Part shown: in pieces, positions 8,811 to 16,297 of the stretch
How positions within the stretch are numbered: position 1 is the first letter of the stretch
Layout: the number at the start of each line of letters is the position of its first letter
From: JAQGMV01 sp035626595
Lineage (GTDB): Bacteria; Pseudomonadota; Gammaproteobacteria; Burkholderiales; SG8-41
NCBI GenBank assembly: GCA_035626595.1
Contig: DASPNJ010000136.1
Coordinates: 1-64,000, forward strand
Length of the DNA: 64,000 bases
Direction: 5' to 3'
Notes under the pieces: model-generated
What the model saw: the letters and a program-made list of their open reading frames with translations, nothing else
Databases searched by the model: none
What the model was told of the DNA's origin: nothing
Program-made: the position numbers and the translations under genes

Positions 8811-8819
8811 GTGAAGCCC

Positions 8820-8925
8820 GTCATCCCCGTGCAGGCGGGGATCCAGTGCTGTCGGAGGTTGCTGGATTCCCGCCTTCGCGCGGATGAGGGTTTGCGTCCG
8901 GATTGCCACCTGCGCGGGAATGACG
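8820..8925. repeat. Inverted CATCCCCGTGCAGGCGGGGAT-type repeat cluster (family B)
   Basis: Three units of the common TTCCCGCGCAGGCGGGAA-type palindrome: a forward unit at about 8820-8846, an inverted unit at about 8861-8888 and a partial one at about 8911-8925. The cluster contains the stop codon of CitE-like copy 2 and codes its last 33 or so residues. Confidence 0.8.
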
Positions 8926-9846
8926 AGACACCGCTTCGGCTTTTTCGCGGTTGCGCGCGTCGCACGCCGCAGCCCAATCGATGAGCTCGCGCGCGCGCTC
9001 CGCTTCGTACCGGTCTATCACGCGCCCTTCGCTCTCGGCCCACGCTTCACCGCGCGCCTCCAGCGTCGCATACGACTCCAGCACGTGCCGCGCGTCGTCG
9101 ATCTCTTCCTGCGTCGGCACGAATCCGACGTTGTGGCTTTCGACGACCGCCGGATTGAGACCGCCGCCGCCCAGCCGTATGCCGCATTTGCGGGCCGCTT
9201 CCGCGACGCGTAGCGCGCGATTGCCGTCGCTCACGCTGCCGGTCGTGTTCGCGATGAACGGCGCGGAGCGCACGCGCAGACCCAGGGCGCGCGCGGCGAG
9301 CTCCGACTCCCCGCGCGGATACTCGAACTGATCGAAATCGACGAACATCTCGATTCCGAGATCGCGCGAGAGGTCGTAGCCGCCGGTCGTCGCGCCGAAT
9401 TCCCGGATGCGCGGACTTGCCGACGCGATCTCGTACACGTTCGCGACGCCCAGCGCCGTCTCGATGCTCGCGTCGATCTCGACCGTGCCGGGCGCGATGC
9501 CGCGCTCCTTCTCGTAGCGCGTGATCAGCTCGTCGAGCCTGCGCACCTCGTGCGCGTGCTCGGTCTTCGGATACTTGATGCGCTTCAATCCCGGCCACAC
9601 GACGGCCTCGACGTCCTCTTCCATCGTGTCGTGGTTGATGCGCACGAACGCCTCCGCGCCGCCTTTCGAGACGTTCGGGATGGCGTCCTTCACGAGCGTA
9701 CGCGCGTGCGCCTTCAGGTGCTGCGGCACCGAGTCCTCGAGGTCGAGGACGATGAAGTCGCAGCCGCGGCGCCACGCGTTGTCGACGAAACGCGGGGTGA
9801 CGATGGGCATCGTGAGACCCGATCTGCGGACGCTGCGAACCGTCAT
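8821..9846 (-). CDS. HpcH/HpaI (CitE-like) lyase family protein, copy 2, with repeat-derived tail
   Basis: A 341-residue CitE-like protein. The N terminus MTVRSVRRSGLTMPIVTPRF leads into FIVLDLEDSVPQHLKAHAR, the canonical LDLEDSV metal-binding motif; FVRIN, IDASIETALGV and RLGGGGLNPAVVESHN follow. The natural family end is near EAVSRH at about residue 308. The last 33 residues (HSRAGGNP...) are the translation of family B repeats, so the repeat has removed the native stop. The ATG at 9846 is chosen because the family N terminus begins there; the longer frame upstream is another repeat. Likely an acyl-CoA lyase or thioesterase in the operon; exact reaction unknown. Confidence 0.82.
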   Translation of the reverse strand: MTVRSVRRSGLTMPIVTPRFVDNAWRRGCDFIVLDLEDSVPQHLKAHARTLVKDAIPNVSKGGAEAFVRINHDTMEEDVEAVVWPGLKRIKYPKTEHAHEVRRLDELITRYEKERGIAPGTVEIDASIETALGVANVYEIASASPRIREFGATTGGYDLSRDLGIEMFVDFDQFEYPRGESELAARALGLRVRSAPFIANTTGSVSDGNRALRVAEAARKCGIRLGGGGLNPAVVESHNVGFVPTQEEIDDARHVLESYATLEARGEAWAESEGRVIDRYEAERARELIDWAAACDARNREKAEAVSRHSRAGGNPDANPHPREGGNPATSDSTGSPPARG

Positions 9847-9857
9847 CGGACGCTCCG

Positions 9858-9899
9858 GGATTGCTTCGTCATGGCAGTCGCCATTCCTCGCAATGACAT
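9858..9899. repeat. CATTGCGAGGAAT-type repeat (family F)
   Basis: GGATTGCTTCGTCATGGC...CCATTCCTCGCAATGACA is the familiar intergenic element TTGCTTCGTC with CTCGCAATGAC. It fills the 55-bp gap between CitE-like copies 3 and 2. A diverged copy lies at 25848-25912. Confidence 0.7.
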
Positions 9900-9901
9900 C
9901 T

Positions 9902-10621
9902 TCAGGCATACGCCTGGTTGAGCGCGTCGACCTGGTTGGCGCGCAAACACATCGCCCCCTTGAAGCCGATCGCGCGGCCGCGACGCGCCGCGGCGAGCGT
10001 ATTTTCCGGCGTCGCGAGCAGGCCACGGTCCGGCGCACGCCACCACGCGCCAAGCGGCGTCACGCCTACGGCGCCCGCGACGATCACGAGGCGCTGCATG
10101 AGATACGACAGGAGGTGGATCTCCCCCGAGGGCTCGGGCCGCAGGTCCATCACGAGATCGACGCGCCCGAGCGTTACGGCCTGCACGCGGCCGCTCGCAC
10201 GCGCGATGTCGTAGGCGGCGTGATTGCCCTGCGCCGTCTCGAGCGCGGGAACGATGCCGATCCCCTGCCGGGACAGGTCCCGCTCATCTTCGAGGTCTGC
10301 GAGCAGGCATTCGAGATCGACGATCTCCTGCGCGGATTGCGCGCGCGAGAGCACGACGCCTGCGAGCCCCGGAAAAACGCTCGCGTGCAGATCCGCGGCC
10401 AGGGCCGAGGCCTCTGTCTGAACGTACACCTGGGCGCCGCCCGCACCGGCAGCGGCGATCGCGGAGCGTACGTTCGCGCGTGCTTCGGGCTTCGCCCCAT
10501 CGGTGACGAATTCGACGAGATCGAGCACGACGGCATCAGCGCCGGAGCGCGCGGCTTCATCGACCGACGCCGGGTTCGAGGCCGGGATGATCAGCCAGGA
10601 GCGGATCGATCGCTGCGTCAT
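9902..10621 (-). CDS. Short HpcH/HpaI (CitE-like) lyase family protein, copy 3
   Basis: A 239-residue protein, about 60-100 residues shorter than copies 1 and 2. It keeps the N-terminal SWLIIPASNPASVDEA, AVVLDLVEFVTDGAK (the motif is LDLVEF rather than LDLEDSV, so one acidic ligand is changed), VYVQTEAS in place of the usual VRIN-like strand, and IVPALETAQG. The missing substrate-binding Arg and altered acidic motif suggest a diverged or non-catalytic paralogue. Its start codon is the ATG in the loop of a family A repeat (TAG GAT GCG TCG ATG), whose TAG ends the CoA-transferase gene, so it is probably translated by re-initiation. Confidence 0.72.
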   Translation of the reverse strand: MTQRSIRSWLIIPASNPASVDEAARSGADAVVLDLVEFVTDGAKPEARANVRSAIAAAGAGGAQVYVQTEASALAADLHASVFPGLAGVVLSRAQSAQEIVDLECLLADLEDERDLSRQGIGIVPALETAQGNHAAYDIARASGRVQAVTLGRVDLVMDLRPEPSGEIHLLSYLMQRLVIVAGAVGVTPLGAWWRAPDRGLLATPENTLAAARRGRAIGFKGAMCLRANQVDALNQAYA

Positions 10622-10635
10622 CGACGCATCCTACG
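10612..10635. repeat. Family A repeat joining two genes
   Basis: On the minus strand this reads GTAGGATGCG, then TCGATG and a matching GCGTC arm. TAG at 10633-10631 stops the CoA transferase and ATG at 10621-10619, in the same frame 9 bases later, starts CitE-like copy 3. Confidence 0.8.
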
Positions 10636-11881
10636 GCGCCTCGCCATCAGCCACTACGGTCTGTTCGCGCACCAGCCGCTCAATCTCGTCCGCGCCGAAT
10701 CCGACTTCGGCCAGCACGTCGCGCGTGTGCTCGCCTTTGCGCGGCGGCTGCATCCGGATCCGCGGCTTGCGCCCGTCCATGTCGAGCGGCATGCCGGGGA
10801 GCTTCGCGCGGGCGCCGGTCGGCAGCAGCACGTCGATCATGCGGCCGCCCTGGTTCAGGTGCGGGTCCTCGAACAGATCGCCGGGTCGGGCCAGAGGCCC
10901 GAACGGAATCTTCAGCCGCTCGAGCTTCTCCACCAGCGCATCGAACGTTTCGTTGCCGAATTTCTCCTCCACGACCGGCATGATCTTCGCGCGTCGCTGG
11001 GCCCGCTGCGGATTCGTCTGGAGCTCGGGGTCGGCGAGCAGATCGTGCACGCCGAACTCCTTGCAGAACGCGCGCCAGTGGTTGTCGCTGGTCAAACCGA
11101 TGAAGACCGTCTTGCCGTCCTTCGTCACGAATGGATCGTAGACGGCCCACGAGCTCGCCTTCTCCGGCATCGGCGGCGGTGCTTTGCCCGTCAGCACCTG
11201 CTGCCCCATGTGTTGCGCCATGAGGAACGCGGTCGATTCGAAGAGCGAGCTCTCGACGCGTTGGCCGCGGCCGGTGGTCTCGCGCTCGCGCAGCGCCGCC
11301 ATGATGCCGAGCGCGCCGAAGAGGCCCCCCATGATGTCCACGACCGAGGCGCCGGCACGCAGCGGCCGTCCGGTCGGCCCCGTCATGTAGGCGAGACCGC
11401 CCATGAACTGAACGATCTCGTCGAGGGCGGCGCGATCTTCGTACGGCCCGCTCAAGAACCCTTTGAGCTCGCAGTAGATGAGCCGCGGGTGCTTTTTCGA
11501 GAGCGTTTCGTAATCGAGCCCGAGCCGCTTCATCGTGCCCGGGGCGAAGTTCTCGATCAGCGCGTCGGCGGTCCCGGCGACCTTGTGGAACACCGCCTTG
11601 CCCGCTTCGCTCTTCAGATCGATGCAGAAGCTGCGCTTGTTGCGGTTGAACACGGGAAACAGCGCAGAACCGAAGCCGACGTTCGCGCGCGTGCGGTCGC
11701 CCTCCGGCGGCTCGACCTTGATCACGTCGGCGCCGAGCTCGGCGAGCACGAGCGAGCACGACGGCCCCATGACCGTATGTCCGAGCTCGAGGATGCGGAT
11801 GCCTTCGAGGGGAAGTCGCCGTTGCCCCTCACCCTCACCCTCTCCCCGTGCACCGGGAGAGGGAGCTTGACGGGCGTTCAA
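10631..11881 (-). CDS. CaiB/BaiF family CoA transferase
   Basis: A 416-residue class III CoA transferase, moving CoA between acyl thioesters and free acids. Family landmarks: LPLEGIRILELGHTVMGPSC, LGADVIKVEPPEGD, NRNKRSFCIDLK, a probable catalytic Asp in SGPYEDRAALDEIVQ, and WAVYDPFVTKDGK. The conserved N terminus needs a start upstream of LPLEGIRI, and the only one available is a TTG at 11881 that overlaps the stop of the lyase gene (TTGA). Residues about 6-19 (APSPGARGEGEGEG) are translated from a family D repeat. The gene sits between an HMG-CoA-lyase-like gene and CitE-like genes, so it probably activates the acid that those lyases cleave. Confidence 0.85.
   Translation of the reverse strand: MNARQAPSPGARGEGEGEGQRRLPLEGIRILELGHTVMGPSCSLVLAELGADVIKVEPPEGDRTRANVGFGSALFPVFNRNKRSFCIDLKSEAGKAVFHKVAGTADALIENFAPGTMKRLGLDYETLSKKHPRLIYCELKGFLSGPYEDRAALDEIVQFMGGLAYMTGPTGRPLRAGASVVDIMGGLFGALGIMAALRERETTGRGQRVESSLFESTAFLMAQHMGQQVLTGKAPPPMPEKASSWAVYDPFVTKDGKTVFIGLTSDNHWRAFCKEFGVHDLLADPELQTNPQRAQRRAKIMPVVEEKFGNETFDALVEKLERLKIPFGPLARPGDLFEDPHLNQGGRMIDVLLPTGARAKLPGMPLDMDGRKPRIRMQPPRKGEHTRDVLAEVGFGADEIERLVREQTVVADGEAP
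11825..11866. repeat. CCTCACCCTCTCCC-type repeat (family D) in the start region of the CoA transferase
   Basis: CCCCTCACCCTCACCCTCTC followed by CCGTGCACCGGGAGAGGGAGC forms a hairpin. The element lies just inside the translated 5' end of the CoA transferase. Other copies are at 50861-50903 and, inside mfd, 60961-61050. Confidence 0.8.
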
Positions 11882-12837
11882 TGCACGCTCGCCCGCAGTT
11901 TGTCCAGATTGCCGCCGAGCTTCACGGACCCCGGCAACGGATGGCCCACGATGTCCTCGGCGAGCCGCGCGCAATCGATCAGCTTGTCGAGATCGATGCC
12001 GGTCTCGATGCCCATCTCCTGGCACATGAACACGAGGTCCTCGGTGCAGACATTGCCGGCAGCGCCCTTGTGGCCGGCGAACGGACAGCCGCCGAGCCCG
12101 GCAACGCAGCTATCGAACATATCGACGCCCATCTCCAGCCCCGCATACGCGTTCGCGATGCCCATGCCGCGGGTGTCGTGCAGGTGGAGGCTCAGCCGCT
12201 GCTCGGGATACTTCTCGCGCACCGCGCCGATCAGGCGCTTGATGTGCGCCGGCGTCGCCCACGCCATCGTGTCGGCGAACGAGAGCTCCTTCAGCTTCAC
12301 GCCGTACTCGTCGGCGAGCTCGAAAATGCGGCGCACGATGTCCGTGATCGTCTCGACCGGCATGTCGCCCTGGTAGTTACAGCCGAATGCCGACGCGACC
12401 GAACCGCGGTCGACCGGGATGCCGTGCTCGAGATAGTTCTCGAGGACGCGGCGGGCGTATTCGAACTCCTGCGCGGTCGTGCGATTGTTGTTGCGCATCG
12501 AGAATTTCTCGGACGCATAGATCGAGATCTTGCCTTCGAGCGTGAGCTTGTCCTGATGGATCTTCGCGCGCTCGAGACCTTTCTCGTTGAGCCACAGGCC
12601 GGTATAGGTCACTTCCGGCTTCGGCGTGAAGCGCTTCACCACTTCGTCCGCATCGGCCATCGACGGAACGCGTCTCGGATTGACGAACGAGACGACCTGC
12701 ATGTGATTGATGCCGGTGTGGGAGAGCGCGTCGATCAGCTCCACCTTGCGATCGGTCGTGATCGTCGGCGGCTCGATCTGAAAGCCTTCGCGCGGCCCTT
12801 CTTCGTTGATCTGAACGTATTTCGGGAGGTCTGACAT
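11878..12837 (-). CDS. Hydroxymethylglutaryl-CoA lyase-like (HMGL/DRE-TIM) protein
   Basis: A 319-residue TIM-barrel enzyme of the HMG-CoA lyase branch of the DRE-TIM family. The start motif is EEGPREGFQIEPPTI (the DRE position reads PRE), followed by VVSFVNPRRVPSMADAD, SLHLHDTRGMGIANAYAG (metal His pair) and GLGGCPFAGHKGAAGNVCTED, which carries the active-site Cys of the HMGL signature GGCP. It would split a 3-hydroxy-3-methylacyl-CoA into acetyl- or propionyl-CoA and a keto acid. Start at 12837; the end overlaps the next gene. Given a CaiB transferase immediately downstream, a substrate other than leucine-derived HMG-CoA is quite possible. Confidence 0.87.
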   Translation of the reverse strand: MSDLPKYVQINEEGPREGFQIEPPTITTDRKVELIDALSHTGINHMQVVSFVNPRRVPSMADADEVVKRFTPKPEVTYTGLWLNEKGLERAKIHQDKLTLEGKISIYASEKFSMRNNNRTTAQEFEYARRVLENYLEHGIPVDRGSVASAFGCNYQGDMPVETITDIVRRIFELADEYGVKLKELSFADTMAWATPAHIKRLIGAVREKYPEQRLSLHLHDTRGMGIANAYAGLEMGVDMFDSCVAGLGGCPFAGHKGAAGNVCTEDLVFMCQEMGIETGIDLDKLIDCARLAEDIVGHPLPGSVKLGGNLDKLRASVH

Positions 12838-12841
12838 TTGT

Positions 12842-13717
12842 CTACACCGTTTTGGGGAAACCGTACAGCTTCTCGGGATTGGCGACGAGGACGCGGTTAC
12901 GCGTCGCCTCGTCCGGGACCCACTCGCTGAGCAGGTCGAAGAGCACTGCGTCGTCGGGCTTTTCGGCGGGCGATGGATGCGGCCAGTCGCTGCCCCACAC
13001 GAGCCGCTCCGGCGCTGCCTTCACATACGCCTGCGCCACCGCGGTCGCATCGGGGTACTTCGGCGGGCCGATCTCGGTGTTCATGTAAGCGCCGGAGATC
13101 TTCACCCACGCCTTCTCGGCATCGAGCAGGCTGCGGATCACGTTGAACGCCGGATGCTTGATGCCGATGCGCGGCGGGAGCTTGCCGAGATGGTCGAACA
13201 CGATCTGCGAGGGCAGCCGCTTGAACATCGCTTCGTTCTCGACGATCTCGTCGGCCTCCATGTTGATCTGAACGTGCCAGCCGAGCGGCGCGATGCGCTT
13301 CGACAGAGGCTCGATCATGTCCACGGACACGACCGCCGTCGCGGGATTCGCGACGGTGAAGCGAATGCCGCGAATGCCGCCGAGATGCATGTGCCTCAAC
13401 TGCTCTTCGCTTACGTTCGGCCGCACCACCGCGACGCCGCGGGCGTTCGCAAGACCGAGCTGCTCGATCGCGTCGAGCGTCACGCTGTTGTCGGTCTTGT
13501 AATTGCGCGGCGTGACGATCACCACGCGCGAGACGCCGATGCGCTTCTGGAGCAGGCGGTAGTCGGCGACCGTCGAGCGCGCCGGCTTCTCAACCGCCGG
13601 ATCGAAGCGCGGGTCGTAGATGTGAATGTGGCAATCGGCCGCGTTCGCCGGCGCTTTGAGCCGCGGCGGCGCGGTGCCGGAGGAATTCGGGACGGTGACG
13701 CCGGTTCCTTCCGCCAT
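12842..13717 (-). CDS. Amidohydrolase family 2 (TIM-barrel) protein
   Basis: A 291-residue metal-dependent hydrolase or decarboxylase. The metal motif HxH is in NAADCHIHIYDPRF, a conserved His occurs in VFDHLGKLPP, and the catalytic Asp is in WGSDWPHPS. This branch includes lactonases and 2-pyrone-4,6-dicarboxylate hydrolase-like enzymes. The ATG at 13717 follows the hydratase alpha gene by 2 bases and precedes the HMGL-like gene by 4, so the three are co-translated. It may hydrolyse a cyclic intermediate or decarboxylate the product of the hydratase; this is inference. Confidence 0.83.
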   Translation of the reverse strand: MAEGTGVTVPNSSGTAPPRLKAPANAADCHIHIYDPRFDPAVEKPARSTVADYRLLQKRIGVSRVVIVTPRNYKTDNSVTLDAIEQLGLANARGVAVVRPNVSEEQLRHMHLGGIRGIRFTVANPATAVVSVDMIEPLSKRIAPLGWHVQINMEADEIVENEAMFKRLPSQIVFDHLGKLPPRIGIKHPAFNVIRSLLDAEKAWVKISGAYMNTEIGPPKYPDATAVAQAYVKAAPERLVWGSDWPHPSPAEKPDDAVLFDLLSEWVPDEATRNRVLVANPEKLYGFPKTV

Positions 13718-13719
13718 TG

Positions 13720-14400
13720 TCAGCTCCTGGTCGCGTGCGGCACGGTCACGCCGACCAGCGTATCGCGCGTGAGAATGTCGGCGAGCTCGTCCTCGCTCCA
13801 GCCTTGCGTCTGCGCCGGGCGCATCGGAATCACGACGTAGCGCATGTCCGCGTTGGAGTCGTGCACGCGCACCGTCACGTTGTCCGGCAGCTCCGTGCCG
13901 AACTCCTTCAACACCGCGCGCGGCTCGAACACGACGCGCGAACGGTAGTTGCGGCTCTTGTACCAGGTCGGCGGCATGCCCAACAGCGCGCGCGGATAGC
14001 ACGAGCAGAGCGTGCAGACGATGACGTTGTGAACTTCGGGGGTATTCTCGACCGCGATCAGCCGGTCGACCTCGAGGTCGATGCCCATCTCGGCACACGC
14101 GGCCTTGCCGTCCGCAAGCAGCCGCGCCTTGAATGCCGGATCGGTCCAGGCGCGTGCGACGAGGCGCGAGCCGCGATACGGAAAGTCCTCCTCGAACTGC
14201 TCCATGCGCGCGCGGATCTCGTCGGCCGTCACCACGCCCTTCGCTTCGAGGATCTCCTGCATCGCGCGGCTCATGATCTCGAAATCGGACGGCGGGCCGT
14301 TGTCGTGCTCGTTCAGCGGCGCGTGCTCGTCGTGGACGTGGTCGCCGTGGTCGTGCGCGTGCTTCTTCGCCGCGTAGTAGTCAACTCTCTCGTGTGCCAT
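13720..14400 (-). CDS. Cobalt-type nitrile hydratase/thiocyanate hydrolase alpha-like subunit, copy A
   Basis: A 226-residue metal-binding subunit (NHase alpha, equal to SCNase gamma). The metal site is VCTLCSCYPR; Thr after the first Cys is the mark of the cobalt form, while iron enzymes have Ser. YKSRNYRSRVV and the C-terminal DLRYV-like ADMRYVVIPMRP are typical. Residues about 13-32 are a His/Asp-rich leader (KKHAHDHGDHVHDEH) not found in ordinary NHases. Its beta partner is split into two genes directly upstream (14837-15199 and 14445-14840), as in thiocyanate hydrolase and the three-subunit toyocamycin nitrile hydratase. The enzyme hydrates a nitrile to an amide or thiocyanate to carbonyl sulfide; the substrate cannot be fixed from sequence. 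No separate activator protein gene is seen. Confidence 0.9.
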   Translation of the reverse strand: MAHERVDYYAAKKHAHDHGDHVHDEHAPLNEHDNGPPSDFEIMSRAMQEILEAKGVVTADEIRARMEQFEEDFPYRGSRLVARAWTDPAFKARLLADGKAACAEMGIDLEVDRLIAVENTPEVHNVIVCTLCSCYPRALLGMPPTWYKSRNYRSRVVFEPRAVLKEFGTELPDNVTVRVHDSNADMRYVVIPMRPAQTQGWSEDELADILTRDTLVGVTVPHATRS

Positions 14401-14413
14401 TCAGATTTCTCTC

Positions 14414-14436
14414 GTAGGGTGCGCCTGTGGCGCACC
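14414..14436. repeat. Family A repeat between hydratase subunit genes
   Basis: GTAGGGTGCGCC and GGCGCACCG face each other across a 3-4 base loop in the 44-bp gap before the alpha subunit gene. Confidence 0.75.
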
Positions 14437-14444
14437 GCCCCCGG

Positions 14445-14840
14445 CTACGCCGGCTCCAGCCAATGTTCGTAGATTTCCATTTCGATGATGTCCTGCTCGG
14501 GTCCGCCGTAGCTCGGCCACACATCCTTTTGCGCGAAGCGGACGCGATACAGCACTTTCTTCGGCTCGCCGTCGAAGCCGTAGGCGAGCTCCTCCGGATT
14601 CGGGAAAGCGCCGCACACCCGCTCGATCTCCCCGGCTTTGCCGCGGACGTAAGATGGGGTGCGCCGGTGCCCCGGCGGAAAGCTGCGCTTCACGCGCACG
14701 CGGTCACCGACGTTGAACCGCCGCCCGGGCGCCGGCGTATAGCTCGAGGGCTGGCCGGCCAGCGTACCGTGATTTCCGGACAGGCGGGAATCCAGCGCGC
14801 CGTCACTCCGGCGCAGGCCGGGATCCGGTGTCGGGCTCAC
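14445..14840 (-). CDS. Nitrile hydratase/thiocyanate hydrolase beta C-terminal-half subunit, copy A
   Basis: A 131-residue SH3-like barrel protein matching the C-terminal half of NHase beta (SCNase alpha). Diagnostic residues: FNVGDRVRVKRSFPPGHRRTPSYVRGKAG, with the Arg-x-Pro-x-Tyr-x-Arg-Gly loop that packs on the oxidised cysteines, NPEELAYG, LYRVRFAQKDVWP and the C-terminal IYEHWLEPA. Residues about 5-24 (PDPGLRRSDGALDSRLSGN) are translated from family B repeats and are absent from the second copy, where the protein begins near the barrel. ATG at 14840 overlaps the stop of the N-half gene (ATGA). Confidence 0.88.
   Translation of the reverse strand: MSPTPDPGLRRSDGALDSRLSGNHGTLAGQPSSYTPAPGRRFNVGDRVRVKRSFPPGHRRTPSYVRGKAGEIERVCGAFPNPEELAYGFDGEPKKVLYRVRFAQKDVWPSYGGPEQDIIEMEIYEHWLEPA
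14769..14828. repeat. Family B repeat inside a hydratase subunit gene
   Basis: Two tandem units, GACAGGCGGGAATCCAG and GCGCAGGCCGGGATCCGG, translated as residues about 5-24 of the C-half beta-like subunit. Confidence 0.8.
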
Positions 14841-15199
14841 TTCGCGATCGCCTGTTTCTTGACCGGCGATTCCATCTCATCCGGCACGTCGAAGCGCGCG
14901 CGGACCTCCTTCATCTTCGCATCGAGCTCCTGCTCGGTCATGTAGCCCTTTTCGAGCATCAGCGTGCGCAATGCGGAAGTGGTGATCTCGAAGTACGCGA
15001 GCTGAGCGTAGCGCTCGCCCAGCTCCTCGGCCGCGCGCCGCAGCTCGTCGGTGCGGACGATTTTCTTCCGGCTCAGCACCGAGCGCAGCGCATTCGCCTG
15101 CCGCTCCCAGAATTTCATGCCGTGGTCGACGGTGTCGACGGCGCCGCCTGCCTCGCCGCCGATATCCGATGGCAGACGGTGCGGGTGCTTCTCGCTCAT
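14837..15199 (-). CDS. Nitrile hydratase/thiocyanate hydrolase beta N-terminal-half subunit, copy A
   Basis: A 120-residue helical protein matching the N-terminal half of NHase beta (SCNase beta). It has the early SDIGGEAGG (family MHDLGG), the helix FWERQANALRSVL equivalent to the FEGEWERRVFAL helix of NHases, and the LEKGYMTEQELDAKM repeat-type helix. First gene of the hydratase triad. The 106 bases upstream contain a GCGGCTTCGCCGCC repeat and no obvious promoter, so transcription may continue from the Bug gene that ends at 15306. Confidence 0.83.
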   Translation of the reverse strand: MSEKHPHRLPSDIGGEAGGAVDTVDHGMKFWERQANALRSVLSRKKIVRTDELRRAAEELGERYAQLAYFEITTSALRTLMLEKGYMTEQELDAKMKEVRARFDVPDEMESPVKKQAIAK

Positions 15200-15290
15200 G
15201 GGTTCGCTCCGCGGGGAAGCGTCAAGTTTAACCGAGCGTAGGCTGGCTGAGCGTAGCTGGATCCAGCGCAGCGGAACCCCATCGACTCAC

Positions 15291-15309
15291 GGCGGCTTCG
15301 CCGCCCTAC
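15291..15309. repeat. GTAGGGCGGC hairpin at the end of a Bug gene
   Basis: GGCGGCTTCGCCGCCCTAC is a perfect GGCGGC/GCCGCC hairpin with a TTC loop, related to family A. On the minus strand its GTAGGG provides the TAG stop of the Bug gene. Confidence 0.7.
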
Positions 15310-16283
15310 TTCGCCAGGCCGATCTCCGTGAGGACGGTTCGCGTTGCAACGAGCTCGCGCTCGATTTCCTTCCTGAGCGCGGCGCCGGTCAGGAAGTTAT
15401 CGGTCCAGAGATTCTTCTCGAGATCGCTTTTCCATTCCGGCGTAGCCGCGATCTTCTGCATCGCGCTTTCCCAGAACGCGGACTGCTGCGGCGTCAGCCC
15501 GCGCGGCGCGAACACGCCGCGCCAGCTTCCATACACGACGTCGATGCCCTGTTCGCGCCAGGTCGGTGCATTCGCGAACACGCCCGGCAGCCGCTGCGGC
15601 GCGCCCACGCCGAGGATGCGCATGCGGCCGGCCGCGACGTGCGGCACGGCATTCACGGCGCCTACGACCGCGAGGTCGATGTGTCCGCCGAGCACTGCGG
15701 GTATTGCCTCGGCCGAGCCTTTGAACACGACCACCTTCAGGTCGCGCGGATTGCCGCCGAGCGCTTTCACGAACAGCGCCGCCGCGATGTGCCGCGTGCT
15801 GCCGAAAGCGTTTGCGAAGCCCGTGCTCACGCTGCGCGCGTCCTTCTGCATGCGCTCGACGAGGTCCTTGCCCGATTTGAGCGGCGAGCCGCCGGTGACG
15901 GCGAACACGGCGTAGTCCTCCGCCATCGACGCGATCGGCGTGAAATCGGCGATCGTGAGCTTGCTCGCGCCGATGATGTGATTGGTCATGAGGGCGTTAC
16001 CCGCGATCAGCAGAACGTGCGCGTCGCCGACACGCTGCGCGACGTACGTGTTCGCGATGTTCGATCCGCCGCCGGGCTTGTTCACCACGGTAATGCTCGA
16101 CGTGACCAGCTTGTTGCCCGAGAGCAGATGCTCGAGCATGCGGGCGGTTTTATCGTTGCTGCCGCCCGGCGCCGAAGCGGCGACGATCTCGACGTTGCGC
16201 TGCGGCGCCCAGGCCTGCGCGGCGGCTCCGCCGCTCGCGAGGAGCAGTACGAGCAATGCGACGAAGACTGCACGGTGCGTCAT
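15306..16283 (-). CDS. Bug/TctC-family binding protein
   Basis: A 325-residue periplasmic receptor with a signal peptide ending at GGAAAQA. The fold words are more diverged than in the other copies: NVEIVAASAPGGSNDKTARML, VVNKPGGGSNIANTYVAQ, AFGSTRHIAAALF, LKVVVFKGSAEAIPAVLGG and TWREQGIDVVYGSWRGVFAP. It lies directly before the hydratase triad and is likely to bind the compound the operon breaks down or a related acid. The start ATG at 16283 lies in a family A repeat whose TAG ends the phosphatase-like gene 9 bases earlier in the same frame. Confidence 0.88.
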   Translation of the reverse strand: MTHRAVFVALLVLLLASGGAAAQAWAPQRNVEIVAASAPGGSNDKTARMLEHLLSGNKLVTSSITVVNKPGGGSNIANTYVAQRVGDAHVLLIAGNALMTNHIIGASKLTIADFTPIASMAEDYAVFAVTGGSPLKSGKDLVERMQKDARSVSTGFANAFGSTRHIAAALFVKALGGNPRDLKVVVFKGSAEAIPAVLGGHIDLAVVGAVNAVPHVAAGRMRILGVGAPQRLPGVFANAPTWREQGIDVVYGSWRGVFAPRGLTPQQSAFWESAMQKIAATPEWKSDLEKNLWTDNFLTGAALRKEIERELVATRTVLTEIGLAK

Positions 16284-16297
16284 CGACGCACCCTACG
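16274..16297. repeat. Family A repeat giving stop and start codons
   Basis: On the minus strand: GTAGGGTGCG TCG ATG, then ACGCACC. TAG (16295-16293) stops the phosphatase-like gene; ATG (16283-16281) starts the Bug gene, in frame. Confidence 0.85.

Noticed and set aside
8811..8909. Longer start for CitE-like copy 1
   Set aside because: The extra residues are translated from family B repeats; the family N terminus begins at MLIRRSN.
9521..12376. A 951-codon plus-strand frame
   Set aside because: It lies opposite to CitE-like, CoA transferase and lyase genes with clear motifs; its product is low-complexity shadow sequence.
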